This document shows, piece after piece, positions 7,780-14,943 of a stretch of 54,558 nucleotides of DNA. Below the pieces are notes generated by a model. It was not told the DNA's origin. It searched no databases and worked only from the letters and a program-made list of their open reading frames with translations. This DNA is from a virus, in IMG/VR virus record IMGVR_UViG_3300017991_000137, positions 1 to 54,558 of that record. The stretch is one strand, 5' to 3'. The number at the start of each line of letters is the position of its first letter. Position 1 is the first letter of the stretch. The position numbers and the translations under genes are program-made.

Positions 7780-8081
7780 TGCCAGTCTCCATGGGCGTCC
7801 ATGTAATCGGTCCGCGGATGGGCTCCGTACAACAACATCGCCCGGCAGGCGATGGCTGCGACCTTACGCAGGGCCTGCAGCGTCTTCACTTCGTCGGCGC
7901 CGTGCACCCAAGCCTCTTCGGCCTTGCGGGCGTACACGGCAAGCGTGACGAGCTGGCCCACTACGCCGTGGTCCTTGCCGTCACTGCGATCGGTGTCAGC
8001 GAACGAGTTCTGATACTGGAGCTCGCTGTTGATCGCTTCGATCACTTCCGGAGTCAGCGCCGGATTCGGGATGGTCATCAT
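7764..8081 (-). CDS. Conserved phage protein, unknown
   Basis: A 105-residue helical protein. The pattern (NSELQYQNSF...KDHGVVGQL then ALRKVAAIACRAMLLYGA) resembles a family seen in many phages and usually annotated hypothetical. ATG 8081 overlaps the stop of the upstream gene (ATGA); the longer frame to 8159 is antisense overlap and rejected. Confidence 0.8.
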   Translation of the reverse strand: MMTIPNPALTPEVIEAINSELQYQNSFADTDRSDGKDHGVVGQLVTLAVYARKAEEAWVHGADEVKTLQALRKVAAIACRAMLLYGAHPRTDYMDAHGDWQWNDD

Positions 8082-8650
8082 TCTTCTAGCAGTCCTTCGT
8101 ATTGCTCGTGGACGCAATCCATCGGTTCGTCCCACCGAGCACGGAAACGGTTGTAACACGCAGGGAACACGATCTGCCGCGCACCCCGCTCACGGAACTT
8201 CAACTCGTACCGCTCGTCGTCGTCGACGAGCAGCACGCCGGGCTTCGCCACGCTCTCTTTACGGCCGGTGAAGATGACGTCATGTTCGTCGATCTCCTGG
8301 CCGAAGTTGCGGCGGAGCCATGTCAATTTGCCACGTACGCAGTACGCGGTGTCTCGCCCGTTGAGCTCGGGCAGGCATATCGGCCGCGACAAGAATGTCA
8401 CCGGCCCGATCTGGCGGCAGAACTGGTACAACTCGATCGCCCACGGGAAGATCGGGATCTCGTCCCAGAAGTAATGCTTCTCGTCGACGATTGGTGCCCA
8501 GCACTCTTCCTGCGTGATGCCCAGCACCTCTTCGAGGCAGCGGGTTGTCAGATTGTGTGCCAGATCCATTCGCTTGTGGATATGCATGAAGGCGTGGACG
8601 AAATCAGCGATCACGCCATCCATATCCAGGTAGATTTCTTCGAAACGCAT
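8078..8650 (-). CDS. HAD-family 5'-nucleotidase-like phosphatase
   Basis: A 190-residue HAD enzyme. YLDMDGVIADF gives the nucleophile and acid (D9, D11), FLSRP fits motif II, and LLVDDDERYELKF is the motif III/IV region. The layout matches 5'(3')-deoxyribonucleotidases, which remove phosphate from (d)NMPs. It is coupled to the gene after it by an ATGA overlap. Confidence 0.85.
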   Translation of the reverse strand: MRFEEIYLDMDGVIADFVHAFMHIHKRMDLAHNLTTRCLEEVLGITQEECWAPIVDEKHYFWDEIPIFPWAIELYQFCRQIGPVTFLSRPICLPELNGRDTAYCVRGKLTWLRRNFGQEIDEHDVIFTGRKESVAKPGVLLVDDDERYELKFRERGARQIVFPACYNRFRARWDEPMDCVHEQYEGLLEE

Positions 8651-8651
8651 G

Positions 8652-9749
8652 CTACCTCACCAGTGTGTCATCGCAGAAAATTGGCATGGACAGGATTTTC
8701 CCGTGCTCGTAGTCTATAACTATGAGCGTTTGGGTAGGCGGCTGAGCTTCCGCACCAATGTATTGGGCGTAAGCGTTGTAGCCGACGAGGCAACCGCACA
8801 GCACGTAATTCCAGTCTTCGGCATACTGGTGGAAGTGACCGAGCACATCTAACTCAGCTTGGCGCTCTTTGTTCCACTGGGCGATTTTCTTCCTCAGTGG
8901 AATGTGAACGCCGCCGATGCCGCCACCGCCTTTGATGGCGTCGCCGTGATGGAAGCGGACATCGTGGCCTTGAATGGGCATCCAGAGGTGGTAGCCCTTC
9001 GCGATCTTGAAGTTGACCTTCGAGTCGTTTTGGAAATGCAGTGCGACGTTGTTGTACGCCAACCACTCCCATGAGGTTTTCCAACCAGTGGAAATGGGCT
9101 TCTTCCGAGTCGTACGGCCGTGGTTGCCGTAGTTGCCAAGGAATGTGATTTGGTCGCATTTGACCTGGGACTTGATGAACTCGATGCCGGTGATAAGCTT
9201 TTCCTGCGTGTAGAGGATCGCCTCGGCAGGACCGGTAAAGTTTGACTCCATCAACTCCTCGTGGATGTAGCCATTGATCATGTCACCACCAGCCCAGACA
9301 ACGACCTCTTGGATGTCGCTGAAGCTTTTGATGGTATCCAGAAGGTACACCGCCTTCTGCCAGGTGTTCTCGATGCGACGATCAGCAATCTTCGGGTTGA
9401 ACTTGTTTGCGTTCCCGGTAACCTCCGGGTCGACGTTCTCCTCGCAGTGCCAATCATTCACACAGATGATCGCAGAGGCTTTGCCCCTGCCACGCCGCTT
9501 CTTGCTCATCTCGAGCTTCCGCAGCGTCTTCTCGTCCTGGGTCGCAAGAATCAACTCGGTGTTGTCCTCGGCCAGGAGTAAGTCCTTCTCGGACTGCTTG
9601 TACTTTGCCTCAGCTTCTTTCTTTGCCAACGTAGCAGCGGCCAACTTCCGTTCGAGATCGCGTATCTTGCGAATCTTCTCGTCGTCGTTAAGGGCGGCTA
9701 GTGCATCGAGCTGGGCGAGTTTGGAGGGGGTTTCTTTGGCGCGTGCCAT
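8652..9749 (-). CDS. Calcineurin-like metallophosphoesterase with coiled coil
   Basis: A 365-residue protein. Residues 10-75 are a Lys/Glu-rich coiled coil. The rest carries the metallophosphoesterase motifs: NDWH, GGDMING, GNYGNHGR, HHGD and GHFHQ. The substrate is unknown. ATG 9749 is chosen because GAGGATA precedes it and the promoter at 9796-9824 lies upstream; an extension to 9824 would run through that promoter. First gene of the minus-strand operon. Confidence 0.9.
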   Translation of the reverse strand: MARAKETPSKLAQLDALAALNDDEKIRKIRDLERKLAAATLAKKEAEAKYKQSEKDLLLAEDNTELILATQDEKTLRKLEMSKKRRGRGKASAIICVNDWHCEENVDPEVTGNANKFNPKIADRRIENTWQKAVYLLDTIKSFSDIQEVVVWAGGDMINGYIHEELMESNFTGPAEAILYTQEKLITGIEFIKSQVKCDQITFLGNYGNHGRTTRKKPISTGWKTSWEWLAYNNVALHFQNDSKVNFKIAKGYHLWMPIQGHDVRFHHGDAIKGGGGIGGVHIPLRKKIAQWNKERQAELDVLGHFHQYAEDWNYVLCGCLVGYNAYAQYIGAEAQPPTQTLIVIDYEHGKILSMPIFCDDTLVR

Positions 9750-9795
9750 GGATCCGTATCCTCGCTTGGGTGAGAAAAATAACCTTGCTACCTTC

Positions 9796-9824
9796 ATACT
9801 AACCGATCTGTGAGAAATCGTCAA
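9796..9824 (-). promoter_or_regulatory. Sigma-70 promoter of the minus-strand operon
   Basis: On the minus strand TTGACG (plus 9819-9824), a 17-bp spacer, then TAGTAT (plus 9796-9801). It lies about 50 bp upstream of ATG 9749 and can drive all six genes down to 6451. Confidence 0.75.
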
Positions 9825-9853
9825 CCTCTATTATCTGCAAATTTCAGCAAAAG

Positions 9854-9877
9854 TGCTTGCCTTGCAAGCATAAGGAG
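9854..9877 (+). promoter_or_regulatory. Leader hairpin directly before a ribosome site
   Basis: TGCTTGC, loop CTT, GCAAGCA: a perfect 7-bp stem (9854-9870) one base before AAGGAG (9872-9877). It could affect ribosome loading on the 9887 gene. A TATTAT at 9829-9834 may be its -10, without a clear -35. Confidence 0.45.
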
Positions 9878-9886
9878 ACTCCACCC

Positions 9887-10204
9887 ATGCCAAACACCAT
9901 TCCCGTAAACCATTGCCCTGACGTGGAGCTGACGAAGCTCCCGAGCAAGTCAGTGGTCACGTACGACGGTAAGCAGGTAAAATTGGGTATGGCAGTGTAC
10001 TTTCGCTTGTCCCCGGGACACGCGGTCAACGAGTACGTGGTGGTTTCTGATCGAGCGATAAAGCGGAAGGATGGCTACTACATCATGGTAGCTGGCGGAC
10101 GCAGCGTCGCGGCAGCAATGCCGGCACTAGACTTCGTGGTGTGCAAAAAGCTATGGTGGGAGTTCTACCAGAAACGCCACGGGAAACGGAGGACCGATGG
10201 ATAG
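9887..10204 (+). CDS. Unknown protein
   Basis: A 105-residue soluble protein, unrecognised, with a basic C-terminus. ATG 9887 follows AAGGAG at good spacing; the in-frame TTG at 9857 lies in the leader hairpin and is rejected. The stop overlaps the next gene by 8 nt. Confidence 0.85.
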   Translation: MPNTIPVNHCPDVELTKLPSKSVVTYDGKQVKLGMAVYFRLSPGHAVNEYVVVSDRAIKRKDGYYIMVAGGRSVAAAMPALDFVVCKKLWWEFYQKRHGKRRTDG

Positions 10205-10562
10205 CCGTATGTGGCCAAAGTGTCCGAAAGGAACGCAGGCCAAAATTGAAAAGAACGCGAAGCTCCACATGGAGTATTTCCACGCGTTCGCGGAAGTGTT
10301 TGACCGGAATCTCGACGAATTCTGGATCAACAGTGTTAGAGGTTTTGACCATGAGGGCTTCGCCCGGGCAATGATTCGAAAGCAGACACGCGGAAAGCTG
10401 GTCGATGCCGTTCGCGCCGAACACGGCGACGAGGCCGCTCAGCTGCTCCGCAAGCTCGTTCCGTCAGGGTGCACATTCAACCGACGGAAGGGCATACCTT
10501 CTAGAAAGCCCAGGCAACGCCGTCGTACGACCTACAAGAGCGTGGCAAAAAGGCGTCGCTGA
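10197..10562 (+). CDS. Small basic protein, unknown
   Basis: A 121-residue protein with a strongly basic tail (an RRRTTYKSVAKRRR end), suggesting nucleic-acid binding. GGAGG precedes ATG 10197. No family recognised. Confidence 0.82.
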   Translation: MDSRMWPKCPKGTQAKIEKNAKLHMEYFHAFAEVFDRNLDEFWINSVRGFDHEGFARAMIRKQTRGKLVDAVRAEHGDEAAQLLRKLVPSGCTFNRRKGIPSRKPRQRRRTTYKSVAKRRR

Positions 10563-10598
10563 GTGTCGTCGCTTGGCCCGCCGCCCGTCAATTGTGCC

Positions 10599-10723
10599 GG
10601 TTCGCGATCAGTCACACAGTGCAAATGACACCTGACTCGCGACCACATGATGGGTCTCACGCGGAGGTCGTTACGCGGTGCCTCCCTGAGCTGGACGGGG
10701 CGACCCACACGGGCGCCCCGTCC
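10599..10723 (+). ncRNA. Structured leader upstream of the sigma-factor gene
   Basis: Three consecutive stem-loops lie in the 192-nt gap: GGT-CGCGA-TCAG with CTGA-TCGCG-ACC (10599-10644), GGAGG/CCTCC (about 10670-10686), and a perfect 10-bp stem GGACGGGGCG/CGCCCCGTCC (10693-10723). The last is not followed by a U-run. This may be a cis-acting regulatory leader or stable RNA; I did not match it to a known riboswitch. Confidence 0.5.
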
Positions 10724-10751
10724 ACGCAACCATTTTCCTATGGAGGACGTA

Positions 10752-10773
10752 ATTTTGTTTCCAGGAACAAAAA
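10752..10773 (+). promoter_or_regulatory. Palindrome copy 2 (GTTT-CCAG-GAAC) at sigma-factor start
   Basis: TTTTGTTT, CCAG, GAACAAAA with one G-U pair. TTG 10755 lies in the left arm and AGGA is in the loop/right arm. Confidence 0.7.
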
Positions 10774-11516
10774 GTGCAATGCTGGACGATAGCGAGTGGA
10801 TGTCGCGCATATGTCAGCAGGTGGGCGTTTTGCCCAGAAAAGATCTCGACGCTGCAGCCGCCGCCGGTAAGGAGGACACCGGGCCGTGGAAGCAGGCGAT
10901 CGAGAGCGTCGTAAGGTACACGTGGGGGCTGGCAATCAAGCTGCATAACGAGAGCGTCCCCGCCGTCGACCTATTTCAAGAGGGGATCCTGGGCGCCATG
11001 CACGCCATCGACGCGTGGGATCCCAATCACGAGTCCCGGGCCGGCTTCCAGACATATGCCGGCTGGGCGTCGCGACAGTACATGCTGAAGTACCGCGCGG
11101 AAGACCGCCTGATTCGCCTGCCGATCGCATGGTTCCAAGGAATCCCGCGACCGGAGTGGATTGAGAGGTTCCCCGAGGCAACCAAGCCAGCGTTGTCGAC
11201 GAACACGGAATGTCGTGGCGAAGGCAAGCGCGCATTGAAGCTCGGCGACGTGCTTCCCGACAAGAAGATAAAGCAGCCATACGAGAACGCCGACCTCGAC
11301 GAGCTGTTCGATCGCTTCCACCTCATCGTGAGTCGTATGGAAGCCCGTCGGCGAGAAGTCCTGATTCGTCGCTTCCACGGCGAGACACTCGAGCAGGTTG
11401 CCAACGTCATGGGCGTCTGCAAGGAGCGTGTTCGCCAGTTGCAGATGGACGCGATGCAAGACATAAACGTATTCAGATCAACTCCCATTGTTTACACGGA
11501 GAACGTTATCGTATGA
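10755..11516 (+). CDS. RNA polymerase sigma-70 family factor
   Basis: About 253 residues. Region 2 is recognisable (DLFQEGILGAMHAI, FQTYAGWASRQYM), as is region 4 with its helix-turn-helix (ETLEQVANVMGVCKERVRQLQ). It should redirect host RNA polymerase to phage promoters. Start choice: TTG 10755 has GGAGG at 10742-10746 with 8-nt spacing; ATG 10740 lacks a ribosome site, and ATG 10779 is the next alternative. The start lies within palindrome copy 2, so its own translation may be regulated. Confidence 0.92.
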   Translation: MFPGTKSAMLDDSEWMSRICQQVGVLPRKDLDAAAAAGKEDTGPWKQAIESVVRYTWGLAIKLHNESVPAVDLFQEGILGAMHAIDAWDPNHESRAGFQTYAGWASRQYMLKYRAEDRLIRLPIAWFQGIPRPEWIERFPEATKPALSTNTECRGEGKRALKLGDVLPDKKIKQPYENADLDELFDRFHLIVSRMEARRREVLIRRFHGETLEQVANVMGVCKERVRQLQMDAMQDINVFRSTPIVYTENVIV

Positions 11517-11941
11517 GCGAGACACTGATCATCCTCAAGCCCGACTGCATCAGGCGAGGTCTCATGGGTGAGGTCCTCAAACGCTTGGAGCGGAAGGGCG
11601 TCCGATTCCTTCGGATGCGAGCACTGCAGATGACCGACAAGCACATCGAAGGCTTGTACGGCAAGTTCAAGGACGAAGATTTCTACAAACGCATCTCAGA
11701 GTTCATGGCCGGAGGCCTGTCGGTGGCCGGCGTTGCATATGTGCCGCACGCCATCGAAACCAGCATAACCACAGTCCGCACTCTCATGGGCAGCTTCACG
11801 GCTCCTCAGGCGGGCACCATCCGCGGCGACCTCGCCAAGTCACCGCATCACAACATCATCCACGCCAGCGACTCGCCAGAGAACGCCAAGCGTGAGATCG
11901 AAATCTTCTTCCCAGGCTACCCCGGCGACGTCGCCATGTAA
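11513..11941 (+). CDS. ndk: Nucleoside diphosphate kinase
   Basis: A 142-residue protein, the usual length. ETLIILKPDCIRRGLMGEVL matches the NDK N-terminus and NIIHASDS carries the catalytic histidine. It transfers phosphate from NTPs to NDPs. The segment corresponding to the Kpn loop is divergent (YVPHAIETSITTVRTLMG). ATGA overlap with the sigma-factor gene implies coupled translation. Confidence 0.93.
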   Translation: MSETLIILKPDCIRRGLMGEVLKRLERKGVRFLRMRALQMTDKHIEGLYGKFKDEDFYKRISEFMAGGLSVAGVAYVPHAIETSITTVRTLMGSFTAPQAGTIRGDLAKSPHHNIIHASDSPENAKREIEIFFPGYPGDVAM

Positions 11942-11960
11942 GTGGCGCGTCTGCTGGCGT

Positions 11961-12326
11961 ATGCTTCGGGATCGCAACGGCGTGCCTGCCACCCTCTTCC
12001 ACGGTGTGCAGGGTTCACGCGTACTGCCTCTCGATGAGTGGATCGAGGCAGATCAAAAGACTGCATGGGACGGGGATCGCCGGACGGCTACCAAGTACCG
12101 CTCTGGCTTCCACGTCATGCAGCATGCAAACGATATCGTTCGATTCTCCAATCGTTTCCGCAACATCTCCGACCTAGTGATATGCAAGGTTTGGGTCCGC
12201 GGGGACATCTGGGAGAAAGAACATAGCCCGTCACCAATACTATTGGCGGCAGAAATGCAAATCCCATCGAGTGCGTGGGACGCGCGACTTACACTTACCT
12301 ATATCAGGAGTAACTACGGAGGGTGA
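11961..12326 (+). CDS. Conserved phage protein, unknown
   Basis: A 121-residue protein containing RTATKYRSGFHVM and VRGDIWEKEHS, a pattern I associate with an unassigned phage family. ATG 11961 is the first reasonable start after the NDK stop; its ribosome site is weak. Confidence 0.78.
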   Translation: MLRDRNGVPATLFHGVQGSRVLPLDEWIEADQKTAWDGDRRTATKYRSGFHVMQHANDIVRFSNRFRNISDLVICKVWVRGDIWEKEHSPSPILLAAEMQIPSSAWDARLTLTYIRSNYGG

Positions 12327-12327
12327 C

Positions 12328-12567
12328 ATGGCAAACGTTATCGCCGTTTGTGTTCTAATTGGCATCCCAGCCACAGCTATTGTCTTCTTCCTCGGTTGGT
12401 GGTCTGGCGTGGCGAGTGCAATGCACCGCGCCCAGCAATTTCAGGCAGCCCGGAAGCGAGTCACTACGCACGGCATTACGGTATTCGAATGGCGTGGGGA
12501 GTACGGCTGGGAGTTTGATCGCTTCTACAGCGACGGCGTCGAAACGCCAGGGAAGGAGACGGGATAA
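12328..12567 (+). CDS. Small membrane protein
   Basis: A 79-residue protein with one N-terminal membrane segment (residues 3-28) and a soluble tail. GGAGG precedes ATG 12328. First of five consecutive small membrane-protein genes; lysis or membrane-takeover roles are possible but not shown. Confidence 0.82.
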   Translation: MANVIAVCVLIGIPATAIVFFLGWWSGVASAMHRAQQFQAARKRVTTHGITVFEWRGEYGWEFDRFYSDGVETPGKETG

Positions 12568-12869
12568 TGGGCTGGTTCACCTTGGGTGCGTTATGCGGCA
12601 TTATAATAGGAGGCGCCATTATGGGTTGCCTCGGAATGCTGCATGGCCAGCGCGTCATTCAACAAGCAGCCATCTGGGCCGGCGTGGCCGAGTGGCGTAC
12701 CGACAAGTCGACCTACGATCCTGTCTTCGTGTGGATGTCTCGAGAGGACACCTACACGCTGAATGGGGACTTCGTGGATGACGTAATGCTAACCAACAAG
12801 GAGAAAGACCTTGCAAAGGGAAGATCAACCGGAGGACAGGCAGATGACGAGCCTGGAGAGAGCAGTTGA
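12567..12869 (+). CDS. Small membrane-anchored protein
   Basis: A 100-residue protein with an N-terminal glycine-rich membrane helix (residues 4-25) and an acidic soluble domain. Its ATG overlaps the previous stop (TAATG). Confidence 0.82.
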   Translation: MGWFTLGALCGIIIGGAIMGCLGMLHGQRVIQQAAIWAGVAEWRTDKSTYDPVFVWMSREDTYTLNGDFVDDVMLTNKEKDLAKGRSTGGQADDEPGESS

Positions 12870-12990
12870 AGAGGAACTGATTGCACAGGCACGTACCCGG
12901 CGAAGGCAGGGCATGGTGGCTGCTGCTGCGCTCGTCTGCGCCTTCGCTGCGATCATCGTCCTTGTCCTCGGCAAAGTATTTGGATTCTGA
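12844..12990 (+). CDS. Very small membrane protein (48 aa)
   Basis: Translated by hand: a charged N-terminal helix rich in Glu and Arg (residues 1-22), then a hydrophobic segment of Ala/Val/Leu/Ile (24-43), ending GKVFGF. GGAGG lies 8 nt before ATG 12844. It overlaps the previous gene by 26 nt. Confidence 0.7.
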   Translation: MTSLERAVEEELIAQARTRRRQGMVAAAALVCAFAAIIVLVLGKVFGF

Positions 12991-12991
12991 C

Positions 12992-13105
12992 ATGAGTGAC
13001 TTCAACGACGGCTGTCTGTGCGGCGCCGCAATAATCTTCGCGATCATCGGACTGGTGTGCCACATCATCTGCTTGGTCGCCTACCTGATGGGAGCCCATC
13101 CATGA
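12992..13105 (+). CDS. Very small Cys-containing membrane protein (37 aa)
   Basis: A single hydrophobic segment with three cysteines (CLCGAAII, CHIICLVAYL). The ribosome site is weak, but the ORF fits exactly between its neighbours, with an ATGA overlap to the next gene. Confidence 0.6.
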   Translation: MSDFNDGCLCGAAIIFAIIGLVCHIICLVAYLMGAHP

Positions 13106-13674
13106 GTGAAGGAAGCAGCAAGAGTAGCATGGCCCTTATCGTCCTCTTCATGGCGGTAGGTGTCGTCCTGCTCTCGAAGGCTTGTGTCCGAGACGCCGAC
13201 GGTGCAAATCGATGCCGCGGCGGCACGTGCAGTGTTACGGCACAAGTCAAGATCGTCAACAAGGACGACGAACCAGTCAAGGCGGAGATCACCGCTTGGT
13301 CGAACGACACTTGGCTACCGGAAGAGTGGATGGAGAGTCCCAAGGAGATCCCTCAGGACGACCGTCCCATTCCGACCTGGGCCGAAGCCACCCAGAACAA
13401 AGCGACCACGTTCATCGACCTCTGTACCAAGTACAAAGAACACCGCGCGAACGTGATGCAAAACTATCGTAAGATGAGCGTCCATTACGGACTGCTTCCG
13501 ATCGATCATCCCGACAAGGACAAGATGTATCGACGGTTGCTACTTCAGTGGATGATCATCAACGGAAAACTCAACCTCGACGACGTGAGGCTTTATCCTG
13601 GGAGCGCCGACAAAGAAGCGCGCGCCAAGATGAAGAACTTCAGACATGAGGATAAAGGTATCGGCATCGACTGA
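13102..13674 (+). CDS. Membrane-anchored protein, unknown
   Basis: A 190-residue protein with an N-terminal hydrophobic segment (residues 9-27) ending LLSKAC, followed by a Cys-containing loop and a large soluble domain. The sequence around the cysteine is a poor lipobox, so a membrane anchor is more likely than a lipoprotein. Spanin-like topology is possible. A large terminator follows. Confidence 0.85.
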   Translation: MSEGSSKSSMALIVLFMAVGVVLLSKACVRDADGANRCRGGTCSVTAQVKIVNKDDEPVKAEITAWSNDTWLPEEWMESPKEIPQDDRPIPTWAEATQNKATTFIDLCTKYKEHRANVMQNYRKMSVHYGLLPIDHPDKDKMYRRLLLQWMIINGKLNLDDVRLYPGSADKEARAKMKNFRHEDKGIGID

Positions 13675-13998
13675 TACTGGAACGGTCGACGGAGCTGGTG
13701 GTGTCTTTGTGCCAATATGGGCTAAGCCAGCTCGTCGACCTGTTATCCTTTTTTCTGTATGGGCTTTAGTTAGAGCCGCCCACCGAACGGGTGCGGCGGC
13801 GTTCGTTTACGCTAGAGTGACGATAGGAACTCTAGCGTAAACGAACAACTAAAGTTCAAAAACGATTTAGTTGTTAATTACTAGTTCCCGTGCGTTACTT
13901 TCGACCCTACCTGTTAAGATAGGTAACCTTGAGTTCTACCAGGGACGCAGTGGTTGCGACCCGATTTTTTATGACCTCTGATTAGGAGGAGCCTGCCA
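13675..13998 (+). other. Structured intergenic island with 18-bp perfect inverted repeat
   Basis: The longest gap in the window (324 nt). After the terminator comes a GC-rich hairpin (about 13775-13798), then a perfect 18-bp inverted repeat (13801-13818 and 13829-13846, 10-nt loop). Next is a 10-bp repeat AACAACTAAA/TTTAGTTGTT (13844-13853/13866-13875) that shares three bases with the first, so the two cannot both form fully. A small TACCT/AGGTA hairpin and a T-rich end follow. Candidate replication origin, operator or regulatory RNA. Confidence 0.7.
13684..13754 (+). terminator. Strong hairpin terminator
   Basis: GGTCGACG-(G)-AGCTGG pairs with CCAGCT-CGTCGACC: 14 bp with one bulge and a 28-nt loop, followed by six T at 13749-13754. 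It ends the transcript of the small membrane-protein cluster. Confidence 0.7.
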
Positions 13999-14601
13999 AT
14001 GGCAGCAAAGCAGAAGCCGCGTAAGGGGCCAAACGGAGCCCCTAACTACACCGAGATTGCCATCCGTTTGATCAAGAAACATGGCAACATCCCTGCTGGG
14101 GAGATCGTCGAGAAGAACCAAGACGAGTTCCCCGACTTGCGTGAGCACCACATTTATAGTGGTACCACCAAGCTCTGCAAGCAGTACGGTGTTTCGACAC
14201 GGAAGGAAGCCCTGGACGCCTGGAAGAAAGAGAAGTCTATCAACCGGAAACGGAAGAAGAGTCTCAAGAAAGCCAGGGAAGCCAAGGCACAAAAGGCTGA
14301 GGCCCGCAAAAATGGCAACCACGAGGACAAGCCCGTCGAGGCTGTCGAGATCGTGGACGCGACGGACGCACCTGCGGGCGCAACGATGTTGGAAATCCCG
14401 TCCGACTTCGATGCCGTCACCGAATTGATGGCGGCTGCGAAGCTTACTACCGATCCGCTCATGCGGCTCGGGCTTGTGGCGCAGGCGACTGCGCTCATCA
14501 AGCGAGAGTTCACCTTCGCCATGTCGCAGGTGTCGGTAGACGAGTTCGTCGATGCGGCTGCCAAGGCCGCGCAGACGATGGTGGCGGGAGCGACTGAGTA
14601 A
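13999..14601 (+). CDS. Unknown protein with possible DNA-binding N-terminus
   Basis: A 200-residue protein. Residues 15-65 are helical and look like a winged-helix or HTH fold (AIRLIKKHGNIPAGEIV), followed by a very basic Lys/Arg helix (80-110) and an Ala-rich C-terminus. GGAGGAG precedes ATG 13999. Being next to the inverted-repeat island, it could bind it; that is inference. Confidence 0.85.
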   Translation: MAAKQKPRKGPNGAPNYTEIAIRLIKKHGNIPAGEIVEKNQDEFPDLREHHIYSGTTKLCKQYGVSTRKEALDAWKKEKSINRKRKKSLKKAREAKAQKAEARKNGNHEDKPVEAVEIVDATDAPAGATMLEIPSDFDAVTELMAAAKLTTDPLMRLGLVAQATALIKREFTFAMSQVSVDEFVDAAAKAAQTMVAGATE

Positions 14602-14620
14602 GGCTGGAAAGCCCGACCGG

Positions 14621-14700
14621 ACAGGGTTGCCTGCGGAAAGAGCGCTGTGGTGAGACGCCCCCCAATTTCATTACAGCATGCTCATTCGCAGGCACCCTGT
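14621..14700 (+). ncRNA. Structured RNA leader, about 80 nt
   Basis: ACAGGG-TGCCTGCG (14621-14635, one bulged T) pairs perfectly with CGCAGGCA-CCCTGT (14687-14700). Inside, GAGC-GCTGT (14640-14648) pairs with ACAGC-GCTC (14673-14683), leaving a C-rich apical loop. It ends five bases before palindrome copy 3 and the start of the 14725 gene. The long imperfect stem looks like a cis-regulatory element; no known class recognised. Confidence 0.6.
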
Positions 14701-14704
14701 GCCG

Positions 14705-14727
14705 ATTTAGTTCCGGAGAACAAAATG
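14705..14727 (+). promoter_or_regulatory. Palindrome copy 3 (GTTC-CGGA-GAAC) over a start site
   Basis: ATTTAGTTC, CGGA, GAACAAAAT. GGA is in the loop, GGAG acts as ribosome site, and ATG 14725 is in the right arm. Confidence 0.75.
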
Positions 14728-14943
14728 GAAAAGAAAATTTGCGACATCTGCGAAGCACACATTAAGCCCGGCAAAGAGACGTATACGATCGTCAGGATCA
14801 CACCTGTCGGTACCGACGGGCCCAATAACGAAAGCAAGGCCTTCGACATTTGCAACGAATGCCTGGCGATGCCCATACATCAGAGCTCGCTTCGAGAGTT
14901 CCTCAGCAAGCTCGGCAAGGCCATCGCGGACCAGTTCCGCTGA
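14725..14943 (+). CDS. Small zinc-ribbon protein
   Basis: A 72-residue protein with CDIC near the N-terminus and CNEC about 37 residues later, a zinc-ribbon or treble-clef layout, then an amphipathic helix. The start lies in palindrome copy 3. TGATG overlap with the next gene. Confidence 0.85.
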   Translation: MEKKICDICEAHIKPGKETYTIVRITPVGTDGPNNESKAFDICNECLAMPIHQSSLREFLSKLGKAIADQFR

